A stretch of DNA of 64,000 nt from the NCBI GenBank assembly GCA_951812395.1, contig CATOSD010000001.1, positions 310,001 to 374,000 on the forward strand, in the 5' to 3' direction. The stretch is from an uncultured Dehalococcoidia bacterium (GTDB lineage: Bacteria > Chloroflexota > Dehalococcoidia > Lucifugimonadales > CATOSD01). The first letter of the stretch is position 1, and each line of letters begins with the position of its first letter. The translations under genes and the position numbers were made by a program. The notes beneath the pieces were generated by a model. That model was not told the origin of the DNA and made no database searches. It was given only the letters and a program-made list of their open reading frames with translations. Below are positions 26,028 through 33,305 of this stretch, in pieces.

Positions 26028-26409
26028 CCAGGCGATGTTAAGCGCACGCCGACTAACGGCGCCAGGTGTTAGAAGACGAGAGTCACAGAATGGTTGAGCC
26101 TCCAACCCTGGCGGATTGGAAGCTCGTGGGGTGCTTTCCGGAGCCGCGTGACCGCCTCCTCAGATACGAGCCTCCCACCGGATAGTTCGCAGTACAGTCT
26201 CCCGTTCCCCACCACCGATCTTTCCGATTGCGATCCCCAGATGCGCCAAAATGTCGCCATTTGACTGTTGAGAGAGGCTCATATGGGGAGAAATTCGGGA
26301 GCCGATAACTGAGGAAAACCCAACAACCCGCCGGCGAGTAGTGTGCTATACTTGCGCCGTGCGAACGACCAACAAGGTCTAGAGAGAAATCAGAGCAGGA
26401 GGTGGCGAT
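26028..26409. other. Intergenic region with extended -10 promoter and a weak copy of the operon-leader sequence
   Basis: TGCTATACT at 26344-26352 fits an extended -10 for the catabolic cluster, with no good -35. On the minus strand 26069-26260 reads GNGRLYCELSGGR, similar to GQGVPICELFGGR encoded opposite the two leader repeats, and CCTCCCACCG.A.AGTTCGCA is shared at DNA level. No gene is supported. Confidence 0.4.
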
Positions 26410-27108
26410 ATGCCGGTTTGGGACGATTTCCTGTCCGAGAATGACAAAAAGATGCTGGCCAACCGCAAGCCCATGCGGCCCAAGCCACACGCGCAGTTCG
26501 GTGAGCGGCCCGCGATCCTCGTTATCGACATGAACAAGGGCGCCATCGGCCCCGACGAGCCCGTGTACGAGGTGGTCAAGGAGATGCCCGGCGCAATGGG
26601 CTCCAACGCCTGGGCGGCGATTCGCCACATGGAGGACCTGCTGCCAAAGGCCAGGGCCGCCGGCATTCCGGTCGTGTACAGCAGGCACTACTTCAGGGTC
26701 AGCACGGGCCTCGGCCTGTCCGACGCCGCAAGCCCCTACAGCGAACTCAACCCCATGTCCGAGATCCAGGACGAGATCGCGATGCAGCCCGGCGACCTGC
26801 TCGTCGACAAACAGCAGGCCAGCGTGTTTCACCAGACTGGCCTCATCAACATGCTCATGAACAAGGGCGTGGACAACCTCATCGTCACCGGCAACAGCAC
26901 CAGCGGGTGCGTCCACGCCACCGTGGTCGACGCCGGCGGCTATCAGCTCAAGGTGTCGATAGTGGAGGACGCGGTTTTCGACCGCTTCGACCTGTCCCAC
27001 GCCGCCGCCCTGTTCAACATGGGCACCAAGTACGGCGACATCGTTTCCATAGGCGAGGTGTACGAGTACATCGCCGCGATCGAGGACGGCGAGCGGGTGC
27101 CGGCGTAG
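26410..27108 (+). CDS. Isochorismatase-family (N-carbamoylsarcosine amidase/RutB-like) hydrolase
   Basis: A 232-residue cysteine hydrolase of the isochorismatase fold. The triad is visible: Asp in AILVIDMNKG, Lys in LLVDKQQASVF, Cys in VTGNSTSGCVHATVVDA. The family hydrolyses amides such as N-carbamoylsarcosine, ureidoacrylate and nicotinamide, or vinyl ethers. Next to a hydantoinase and an N-carbamoyl hydrolase, an amidase releasing ammonia from a carbamoyl compound is the best guess. GGAGGTGGCGAT lies just upstream of ATG 26410. It opens a plus-strand gene run that continues for about 5 kb. Confidence 0.85.
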   Translation: MPVWDDFLSENDKKMLANRKPMRPKPHAQFGERPAILVIDMNKGAIGPDEPVYEVVKEMPGAMGSNAWAAIRHMEDLLPKARAAGIPVVYSRHYFRVSTGLGLSDAASPYSELNPMSEIQDEIAMQPGDLLVDKQQASVFHQTGLINMLMNKGVDNLIVTGNSTSGCVHATVVDAGGYQLKVSIVEDAVFDRFDLSHAAALFNMGTKYGDIVSIGEVYEYIAAIEDGERVPA

Positions 27109-27211
27109 CGGCCGCTGTCGCGACCAGACCTTCAATCGGGCCGGCCGTCCCGCACTCCGCGACGCCGGAGGAGCCGGACCGGCCGGCCTCAGCCACTGCG
27201 AGAGGTGTCCT

Positions 27212-28069
27212 GTGACCAGAGAGATAACTATAGGCGCCGCCCAGCTTGGACCCGCCTCCGAATCCAAGGGAGAAACCGTCGAGCGGATGCTCGGGCTCAT
27301 GTCCGAGGCCAGGAACGCCAACGTGAACTTCCTGTGCTTCCCCGAGCTCGCCCTCACCGAGTACTTTTGCACGATAGTCAGAGACTCGGTGGATGAGTAC
27401 TTCGAGACCGACCTGCCGTCCCCGCTGACGCGCCCCCTGTTCGATACGGCCAGAGAGGCGGGCATGGGGTTCGTGCTGCCCTACGCCGAGAAGGACGGAG
27501 ACCAGCATTTCAACAGCTCCGCGATCGTCGACGAGACCGGCTGCATCGCGGGCACGTACCGCAAGGTGCACATACCCGGCACGTTCGAACCCAAGGAAGA
27601 GGGCAACAACATCCTTGAGAAGCGCTACTTCACCCCCGGCGACCTGGGCTTCCCGGTGGTGGACTCGGCCGGCGCGCGAGTCGGCGTCCAGATCTGCTAC
27701 GACCGCCGGTTCCCCGAGAGCTTCCGGGCGCTCGGCATAAATGGCGCCGAGATCATCTGCACGCCCTACAACACCCCCGCCTTCGACGGCGACGTGAAGA
27801 AGGGCGTGGACGCCTCGGACATGTGCATCCGCTCCGCCGCCTACTACAACGGCTGCTTCGCCATCGGCGTCGGCAAGGCCGGCGTAGAAAACGACGTGCA
27901 GTTTATCGGCGGCAGCCTGCTCGTCGCGCCCGACGGGAGCATACTCGCCCGCGCCGAATCGGGCGGGGACGAGCTGATAACGGCGACCATCGATCTCGAC
28001 GAGGTCATAACCCCGCTCAAGACGGCCGACAGAAGGCCGTCCGAGTACGAGGTCCTCGTCGGCAATTAG
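27212..28069 (+). CDS. Nitrilase-superfamily N-carbamoyl amino acid amidohydrolase
   Basis: A 285-residue carbon-nitrogen hydrolase. Catalytic Glu in FPELALTEY, Lys in YRKVHIPG, Cys in VGVQICYDRRFPESFR: the complete Glu-Lys-Cys triad, in the wording typical of N-carbamoylputrescine amidase, beta-ureidopropionase and D-carbamoylase. It would cut the N-carbamoyl amino acid made by the hydantoinase downstream to amino acid, CO2 and ammonia. GTG 27212 is the start. A 103-bp spacer separates it from the amidase gene. Confidence 0.88.
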   Translation: MTREITIGAAQLGPASESKGETVERMLGLMSEARNANVNFLCFPELALTEYFCTIVRDSVDEYFETDLPSPLTRPLFDTAREAGMGFVLPYAEKDGDQHFNSSAIVDETGCIAGTYRKVHIPGTFEPKEEGNNILEKRYFTPGDLGFPVVDSAGARVGVQICYDRRFPESFRALGINGAEIICTPYNTPAFDGDVKKGVDASDMCIRSAAYYNGCFAIGVGKAGVENDVQFIGGSLLVAPDGSILARAESGGDELITATIDLDEVITPLKTADRRPSEYEVLVGN

Positions 28070-28155
28070 GGAAATCGCCCGCGAACCGCGGCCGGGAGGC
28101 CGCGGCCCTCGCCGCCTGGCAAGGGTTTGTTCCAGGCGTGAGCCTTCTGCCAAGA

Positions 28156-28190
28156 CCCTTCCCCCTCGCAGGGGAAGGTTAGGATGGGGG
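28156..28190 (+). repeat. Dispersed palindromic repeat, copy 1
   Basis: CCCTTCCCCCTCGCA-GGGGAAGG followed by TTAGGATGGGGG. It has the stem CCTTCCCC/GGGGAAGG. Other copies: 29193-29229 (opposite orientation), 30222-30260 (decayed), 30291-30327, 49755-49790 and three in tandem at 61773-61930. Confidence 0.8.
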
Positions 28191-28274
28191 CGCCGAAAGC
28201 GAAACGACCCCCCATTCTTAAAGCATGCCCCTGTCAGCCCCTCACGCCGCACCGAGCCTCGCAAGGAGATGACC

Positions 28275-29174
28275 ATGGCCCTGCCGCCAGACCGCTTTGA
28301 CTACTCCCCCATCGTGGACCGCCCTGCCATCAAGTGGCCCAACGGCGCACGCGTCGCCTTCTGGGTCGCCCCCAACGTCGAGTGGTACGAATACACGCCG
28401 CTCAACAGGCCCACCACGCCCGACATCCCCAGCTACTCCTACCGCGACTACGGCAACAGGGTGGGTTTCTGGCGAATGCTCGAAGTGCTCGACAAGCACA
28501 ACATTCGCTGCTGCGTCTGCCTCAACGGCGCGGTCCTCGACCACTGCCCCGAAGTCCGCGACGCCATGGTGGAGCGGAACTGGGACTACATGGCCCACGG
28601 CTTCTACAACAGCCGCCCCATAACCAACTACTCGGAAGAGCAAGAGCGCGAGTACTGGCGGGACATGATCGACACCGTGAAACGGCACACCGGTAAGCAG
28701 CTCAAGGGCAGGCTGGGCGCCGGCGGCGGCAACACCGTGAACACCACCGACCTGATGGCCGAGATGGGCCTGCTTTACCACACCGACTGGCTGATGGACG
28801 ACCAGCCGTTCCCACTCAAGGTTAAGAACGGCGCCAGGTTCATGTACGTGCCGTACACGTATCAGATCAACGACGCCATAGTTCCCATGCTGGGCAGGGA
28901 CGCCGCCTACTTCTGCCAAATGATCAAGGACCAGTTCGACGTTCTCTACGAAGAGGGCGCCGAGAGCGGCAGGGTGATGTGCATCTCGCTGCATCCGTAC
29001 TGGATAGGCAAACCCCACCGGGCCAAGTACCTCGACGAGGCCCTCGGCTACATCATGTCCCACGACGGCGTGTGGCAGACCACGGCGGACGACATCGCCG
29101 AGTACTACCTGGAGCACTACTACGACAAGGTGGTCGACCACGTGGCCGGGCAGGCGGAACAGGGGCAGACTTAG
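28275..29174 (+). CDS. PuuE-like polysaccharide-deacetylase-fold protein, type A, copy 1
   Basis: A 299-residue NodB-fold protein starting MALPPDRFDYSPI. ATG 28275 is preferred over ATG 28269 because AAGGAG ends six bases before it and the paralogue at 39564 starts with the same residues. Features: RVAFWVAPNVEWYEY strand, YSYRDYGNRVGFWRMLEVLDKH, WDYMAHGFYNS (one His of the usual His pair), LLYHTDWLMDDQPFPLKV, and C-terminal SLHPYWIGKPHRAKYLDEAL. The metal-binding Asp of true deacetylases is not in the usual place. This fits the metal-independent PuuE allantoinase branch, so a cyclic ureide or imide is a likelier substrate than a glycan. Confidence 0.8.
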   Translation: MALPPDRFDYSPIVDRPAIKWPNGARVAFWVAPNVEWYEYTPLNRPTTPDIPSYSYRDYGNRVGFWRMLEVLDKHNIRCCVCLNGAVLDHCPEVRDAMVERNWDYMAHGFYNSRPITNYSEEQEREYWRDMIDTVKRHTGKQLKGRLGAGGGNTVNTTDLMAEMGLLYHTDWLMDDQPFPLKVKNGARFMYVPYTYQINDAIVPMLGRDAAYFCQMIKDQFDVLYEEGAESGRVMCISLHPYWIGKPHRAKYLDEALGYIMSHDGVWQTTADDIAEYYLEHYYDKVVDHVAGQAEQGQT

Positions 29175-29192
29175 AGGGCGGGCGGGTCAATA

Positions 29193-29229
29193 CCCCCATC
29201 CTGACCTTCCCCCTGCGAGGGGGAAGGGA
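29193..29229 (-). repeat. Dispersed palindromic repeat, copy 2 (reverse orientation)
   Basis: CCCCCATCCTGACCTTCCCCC then GCGAGGGGGAAGGGA, the reverse complement of copy 1 with small changes. It lies between the two paired deacetylase-fold genes. Confidence 0.75.
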
Positions 29230-29286
29230 CTTATCGGATAGGCTCGTAGATGGTAGGCGGTACCACCGGAACATAGGAGAAGCCTC

Positions 29287-30219
29287 ATGCCAGGAGAACG
29301 CAACTATGGCCAGGACCACGGCCACTACGACTGGTCCCCGATCGTAAGCCGTCCCGTCCTGCGGTGGCCCGGCAACGCGCGCGTGGCCCTCTGCGTGATA
29401 GTTAACCTCGAACACTTTGACTGGGACCTTCCCGACGATACGCCAATGCCCGTCAGCGTCGTCGCCGGCGCCATGGGAAGCGGCGGCCTCGGCTCGGGAC
29501 TCGGGCCTTTCCCCAACATCGCCGGCTACTCCCAGCACGAGTACGGCAACCGCGTGGGCGTCTTCCGCGTGCTCAGCGTGCTGGACAAGTACGGCATCAG
29601 GCCGACGGTCGCCATGGACAAGACCGTCGCCGAGCACTACCCGTTCCTGGTCGACGAGTGCCGGAAGCGGGACGCAGAGTTTGTCGCCCACGGCGTCACC
29701 GTCAGGCAGATCATCCACGCCGGCATGTCCGAAGACGAGGAACGCGCCTACATCCGCGAGTCCATCGAGGGACTGGAGAGCGCCACCGGCGTGCGCCCCG
29801 TCGGCTGGTCCGGCCCGGAGTTCCAGGAGTCTATGAACACCCCCGGCCTCCTCGCGGCCGAGGGCATAAGCTACGTGTGCGACTGGTCCAACGACGAGCA
29901 GCCGTACCGGATGAACACGGCCGAAGGCGAGCTCTTCTCGCTCGGAGTCAACCTCGACCTCGACGACATGTTCATCCAACTGAACGGCCGCAGGCTCATC
30001 GGCGAGTACGAGCAGATCATCAAGGACGAGTTCGACGGACTCTACCGGGACGGCACGAACACCGGCCTGATGATGGTGCTGAACCTTCACCCCTGGGTCA
30101 TCGGCCAGCCGTGGCGCATCAGGTACCTCGACAGGGCGCTCGCCCACGTCAACAGGCACGGCGGTGTCTGGAAGGCCACCGGCCGCGAGATAGTCGACTG
30201 GTACAAGAGCAACTCTTAA
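29287..30219 (+). CDS. PuuE-like polysaccharide-deacetylase-fold protein, type B, copy 1
   Basis: A 310-residue relative of the preceding protein, clearly a different subtype: HYDWSPIVSRPVLRWPGNARVALCVIVNLEHFDW, an inserted Gly/Ser-rich loop near residues 60-75, YSQHEYGNRVGVFRVLSVLDKYGI, AEFVAHGVTVRQI, EGISYVCDWSNDEQPYRM, and NLHPWVIGQPWRIRYLDRAL. As in type A only one His of the NodB pair is obvious. The A-B gene order recurs at 39564-41417, which suggests the two types work together or as a heteromer. Confidence 0.8.
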   Translation: MPGERNYGQDHGHYDWSPIVSRPVLRWPGNARVALCVIVNLEHFDWDLPDDTPMPVSVVAGAMGSGGLGSGLGPFPNIAGYSQHEYGNRVGVFRVLSVLDKYGIRPTVAMDKTVAEHYPFLVDECRKRDAEFVAHGVTVRQIIHAGMSEDEERAYIRESIEGLESATGVRPVGWSGPEFQESMNTPGLLAAEGISYVCDWSNDEQPYRMNTAEGELFSLGVNLDLDDMFIQLNGRRLIGEYEQIIKDEFDGLYRDGTNTGLMMVLNLHPWVIGQPWRIRYLDRALAHVNRHGGVWKATGREIVDWYKSNS

Positions 30220-30221
30220 TG

Positions 30222-30327
30222 TCCCTACCCCCGTCAAAAGGGGAGGGTTTAGATTGGGGTGAAGGCGCCGAAAAGGAGCCTTCCGAAAGTCCCTTCCCAC
30301 TCGCAGGCGGAAGGTTAGGATGGGGGT
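30222..30327 (+). repeat. Two palindromic repeats, one decayed (30222-30260) and one intact (30291-30327)
   Basis: The first reads CCCTACCCCCGTCAAAAGGGGAGGG with TTTAGATTGGGGTG. The second reads CCCTTCCCACTCGCAGGCGG with AAGGTTAGGATGGGGGTG. The end of the second copy lies 10 bases before the hydantoinase start and supplies its purine-rich upstream sequence. Confidence 0.75.
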
Positions 30328-30337
30328 GAAGACACCC

Positions 30338-31723
30338 ATGGACCTCGTGATCAGAGGCGGCACAATTGTCACCGTCGGCGAGACGTACGTCGCCGACGTG
30401 GGCGTCCAGGACGGGAAGGTCGCCCAGATCGGCGGTCAGATGTCCGCCGACAGGGAGATAGACGCCGCGGGCAAGCTAATCGTGCCGGGCGGCGTGGACA
30501 TGCACGTCCACCTGCAGCTCGCCGAAGCCCAGCCCGAGGGCGCTCCCCCGCGCATGTCGGACGACTTCTACTGGGGCACCGCAGGGGCCGCCGCCGGCGG
30601 CATCACCACCGTAGGCAGCATGACCGCTCGCCAGCCGGGCGAACCCAAGGGGCTGCTGGCGACGCTGGAGCACGCCGAGGCCGACGCGCTGCAGAACTCG
30701 CTCATCGACTTTACCCTGCACCCTATCATCGACGACCCCTCGCCCGACATCATCGCCGAGATTCCCAAACTCCTCGACGCGGGCTATTCGAGCACAAAGA
30801 CATTCATGGTGATGCACGCGTTCGACGCACGCCAGAACGACTACGTGAAGGCGTTCGAGGCGGCGGGCCGAAACGGTATCCTCCCCATGCTCCACTGTGA
30901 AGACGCGAACATAAACCACCACTGCGAGCAACGCTTCCACTCGGAAGGCAAGAGCGACATCCGCTACTACGCCGACAGCCGTCCCCCCTACGCCGAGGCG
31001 ATCGCGACCGCCCGCGGCATATCGCTGGCCAGGGCAGCCGGATCGCCCCTCTACCTCGTCCACGTGTCCTGCGCCGACGCCCTCGCCGAGGCGAGGCAGG
31101 CTCGAGCCGGCGGCCAGCGCGTCTACGTTGAGACCCGCCCCATCTACCTGTATCTGACGAGGGACCTCTACGAAGAGCCGGACGGCGCAAAGTACGTCGG
31201 CTGGCCCCCTCTGCGCGAGAAGTCGGACATCGAAGGCATCTGGGACGGCATCGTCAACCACGACGTCGACACCCTGTGCTCCGACCACGCCCCCTGGACG
31301 CTGTCCGAAAAGCTCGACCCCGACCTCTCTGTCGGCAGCTTCCGACCCGGCATGGCCAACCTCGAGACGCTCATGCCAATGCTATACTCGGAGGGCGTAG
31401 TCGGGGGCAGGATCTCGCTCAGCCGCTGGGTGGAGCTGACCTCCACGAACGCCGCGAGACTGTTCGGCATGTTCCCGCAGAAGGGGACGGTCGCCGTCGG
31501 CTCGGACGCGGACCTCGTGGTGTGGGACCCGGACCTGAAGCGCGTGGTCCGCGGTGAGGAGATGCGCTCCAGGGCCGGCTACGACGTGTTCGATGGCTAC
31601 GAGATACAGGGCTGGCCCACGCACACCATTTCGCGCGGCGACGTCGTATTTGAAAACGGCGAGATTGTAGCGGAGAGAGGTAGAGGCAAGCGCGTCATAC
31701 GCGGACCCCACGGGCCGCTGTAG
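30338..31723 (+). CDS. Dihydropyrimidinase/hydantoinase-family cyclic amidohydrolase
   Basis: A 461-residue amidohydrolase. It starts MDLVIRGGTIVTV, the usual hydantoinase beginning, so ATG 30338 is chosen over ATG 30320, which lies inside a palindromic repeat. Metal ligands: His pair in GGVDMHVHLQ, the Lys to be carboxylated in SSTKTFMVMHAF, His in PMLHCED, His in LVHVSCADAL, Asp in CSDHAPWT. All needed residues are present. The family opens hydantoin, dihydrouracil or allantoin rings to N-carbamoyl acids, feeding the nitrilase-type enzyme upstream. It ends a run of five plus-strand genes. Confidence 0.9.
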   Translation: MDLVIRGGTIVTVGETYVADVGVQDGKVAQIGGQMSADREIDAAGKLIVPGGVDMHVHLQLAEAQPEGAPPRMSDDFYWGTAGAAAGGITTVGSMTARQPGEPKGLLATLEHAEADALQNSLIDFTLHPIIDDPSPDIIAEIPKLLDAGYSSTKTFMVMHAFDARQNDYVKAFEAAGRNGILPMLHCEDANINHHCEQRFHSEGKSDIRYYADSRPPYAEAIATARGISLARAAGSPLYLVHVSCADALAEARQARAGGQRVYVETRPIYLYLTRDLYEEPDGAKYVGWPPLREKSDIEGIWDGIVNHDVDTLCSDHAPWTLSEKLDPDLSVGSFRPGMANLETLMPMLYSEGVVGGRISLSRWVELTSTNAARLFGMFPQKGTVAVGSDADLVVWDPDLKRVVRGEEMRSRAGYDVFDGYEIQGWPTHTISRGDVVFENGEIVAERGRGKRVIRGPHGPL

Positions 31724-31734
31724 CGCGGGCGCGG

Positions 31735-32559
31735 CTACACGCCCGGGTCGGCCAGGAAGTCCAGTATCACCCCGGCCAGCGCTTCCGGGTCCTCGTACGT
31801 CTTGAGGTAAGACCCGCCCGGCCCTATACACGTGCGGGCGCGCTTTAGCTTTGCCGCCACCGGCTCGACGGTGCGCCGCAGTCCGTCGTGTTCCCCGCTC
31901 ATCACCAGCGTCGGCGCCTCTATCAGCGGCAGACGGCTCATGATGTCGTAGTGCCCCAGCGCCACGTAAGCCTCGTGGTAGCGCTCCCCGGCGATCAGCT
32001 TGAAGAGCACCTCCCAATGGAGCGTCCTGAGAGTATCCTCGCTGAATGGCCTCGGAAAGAATGGTTCGATTCGACCCGACAGCTCCCGCCACGTCTCCAT
32101 CAGGTGGCCACCGTCGTCCCTCAGCTCGATGGGATGCACGTTGCTGAGAAAGTCCTCGATGGGGTTTTCCCAGTACGGCGTGCCGTCGATAATCAGCTTG
32201 TCGACCATTTCGGGAAAAGCTGCCGCGAGCTCGCACGCGAAGCTGGCGCCCGTGTGGTGGCCGAACACCGAGGCGCGCTCTATGCCCACGCTTCGCAGGA
32301 ACGCCGCGAACGTCCTGCCGTAGTCCGCGGCAGTGTACTCGCGGTTGGTCGGATAGTCGGACATTCCGTAGCCCGGCGTGTCCACCGCCATAACCCGGCA
32401 ACTTTGCGCCAGGAGCCTCATCACCGGCTCGTACGCGTAGGAGCTCGTGGCCGTCTGGTGTATCAGCAGCAGGGGTTCGCCCACGCCGGCGTAGCGGTAG
32501 TGTAGCTGCCCGTAGGGCGTGTCGGTGTAGGCCCTGCGAATTTTAACGCTGTCTGTCAT
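31735..32559 (-). CDS. Alpha/beta hydrolase with altered nucleophile elbow
   Basis: A 274-residue alpha/beta hydrolase: oxyanion region LLLIHQTATSS, DTPGYGMSDYP, elbow SVFGHHTGASFA, C-terminal SGEHDGL (Asp region). In the elbow the G-x-S-x-G pattern reads G-H-H-T-G, so the usual nucleophilic Ser is missing. It converges on the hydantoinase (11-bp gap) and heads a minus-strand trio with the nitroreductase and flavin reductase genes. The role is unknown. RutD of the pyrimidine Rut pathway is also an alpha/beta hydrolase, but the missing Ser argues against simple esterase activity. Confidence 0.8.
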   Translation of the reverse strand: MTDSVKIRRAYTDTPYGQLHYRYAGVGEPLLLIHQTATSSYAYEPVMRLLAQSCRVMAVDTPGYGMSDYPTNREYTAADYGRTFAAFLRSVGIERASVFGHHTGASFACELAAAFPEMVDKLIIDGTPYWENPIEDFLSNVHPIELRDDGGHLMETWRELSGRIEPFFPRPFSEDTLRTLHWEVLFKLIAGERYHEAYVALGHYDIMSRLPLIEAPTLVMSGEHDGLRRTVEPVAAKLKRARTCIGPGGSYLKTYEDPEALAGVILDFLADPGV

Positions 32560-32663
32560 CGGTCAGTCCTGGCGTAACGGGTTTAGCTGACGGCTTTAGT
32601 TGACGGCGCCGCGACGGCGTGCGAGTGCGTGGATGCTTGCCTGCCAGCGTAGTCGCTCTATGA

Positions 32664-33263
32664 CTACTCGTCCTTGCCCCGGCCCCACGCCTCGTAGGAG
32701 GCGACCTCGTCCAGCGGCCGCCTGCGCGGGCGTCCGAAGCGCTCTCCCTGGGCGGGGTAGCCTATGGGAATCATCGCCACCGTCTCGAACTCGTCGGGTA
32801 TCCCGAAGTACGCCTTAACCTCGCTCTCGTACGCCGTGTGCAGCGTAGTCAGCACGGTGCCCAGGCCAAGTCCCCGCGCCGCCAGCAACAGGTTCTGGAC
32901 CGCGGGGAAGATTGAAGACCCCGTCGGCGAGCTGCTCGTCCTCTGGCACACCAGCACAACCACAGGGGTGTCCGCCATGTTGTTGCCGAGGTCGGCGCCA
33001 GAGCGGTACGGCTGCATGGGCCTCATGTCATCGGTAACGGCGGCCTGCCACGCCTTCAGGTACCACTCACCCAGCCGCCTCTTGGCCTCCCGGTCCCGCA
33101 CCACCAGGAAATGCCACGGCTGTGTGTTTCCCCCGTTCGGCGCGTGTATCGCCGACTGGAGAATTGTGCCGATACTCTCGTCGGACACCGGCTCGGTGGA
33201 AAAGTGCCGGATTGCCCTCTGCGTGTTTATCGCCTCGAACAGCGAAATGTCTGGTTGGGTCAT
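32664..33263 (-). CDS. Nitroreductase-family FMN oxidoreductase
   Basis: A 199-residue nitroreductase: INTQRAIRHFSTEPV (FMN phosphate-binding Arg/Ser), SAIHAPNGGNTQPWHFLVV, VQNLLLAARGLGLGTVLTT, IPIGYPAQGERFGRPRRRPLDEV. The family reduces nitro groups, quinones or enones with NAD(P)H; RutE, a malonic semialdehyde reductase, belongs here too. It lies 42 bp downstream of the flavin reductase on the same strand, so they are probably one transcript. Confidence 0.88.
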   Translation of the reverse strand: MTQPDISLFEAINTQRAIRHFSTEPVSDESIGTILQSAIHAPNGGNTQPWHFLVVRDREAKRRLGEWYLKAWQAAVTDDMRPMQPYRSGADLGNNMADTPVVVLVCQRTSSSPTGSSIFPAVQNLLLAARGLGLGTVLTTLHTAYESEVKAYFGIPDEFETVAMIPIGYPAQGERFGRPRRRPLDEVASYEAWGRGKDE

Positions 33264-33305
33264 GTGAGTCCTCCGCGCCGGATTGTACAGGCTCGCGTCC
33301 GGCTC

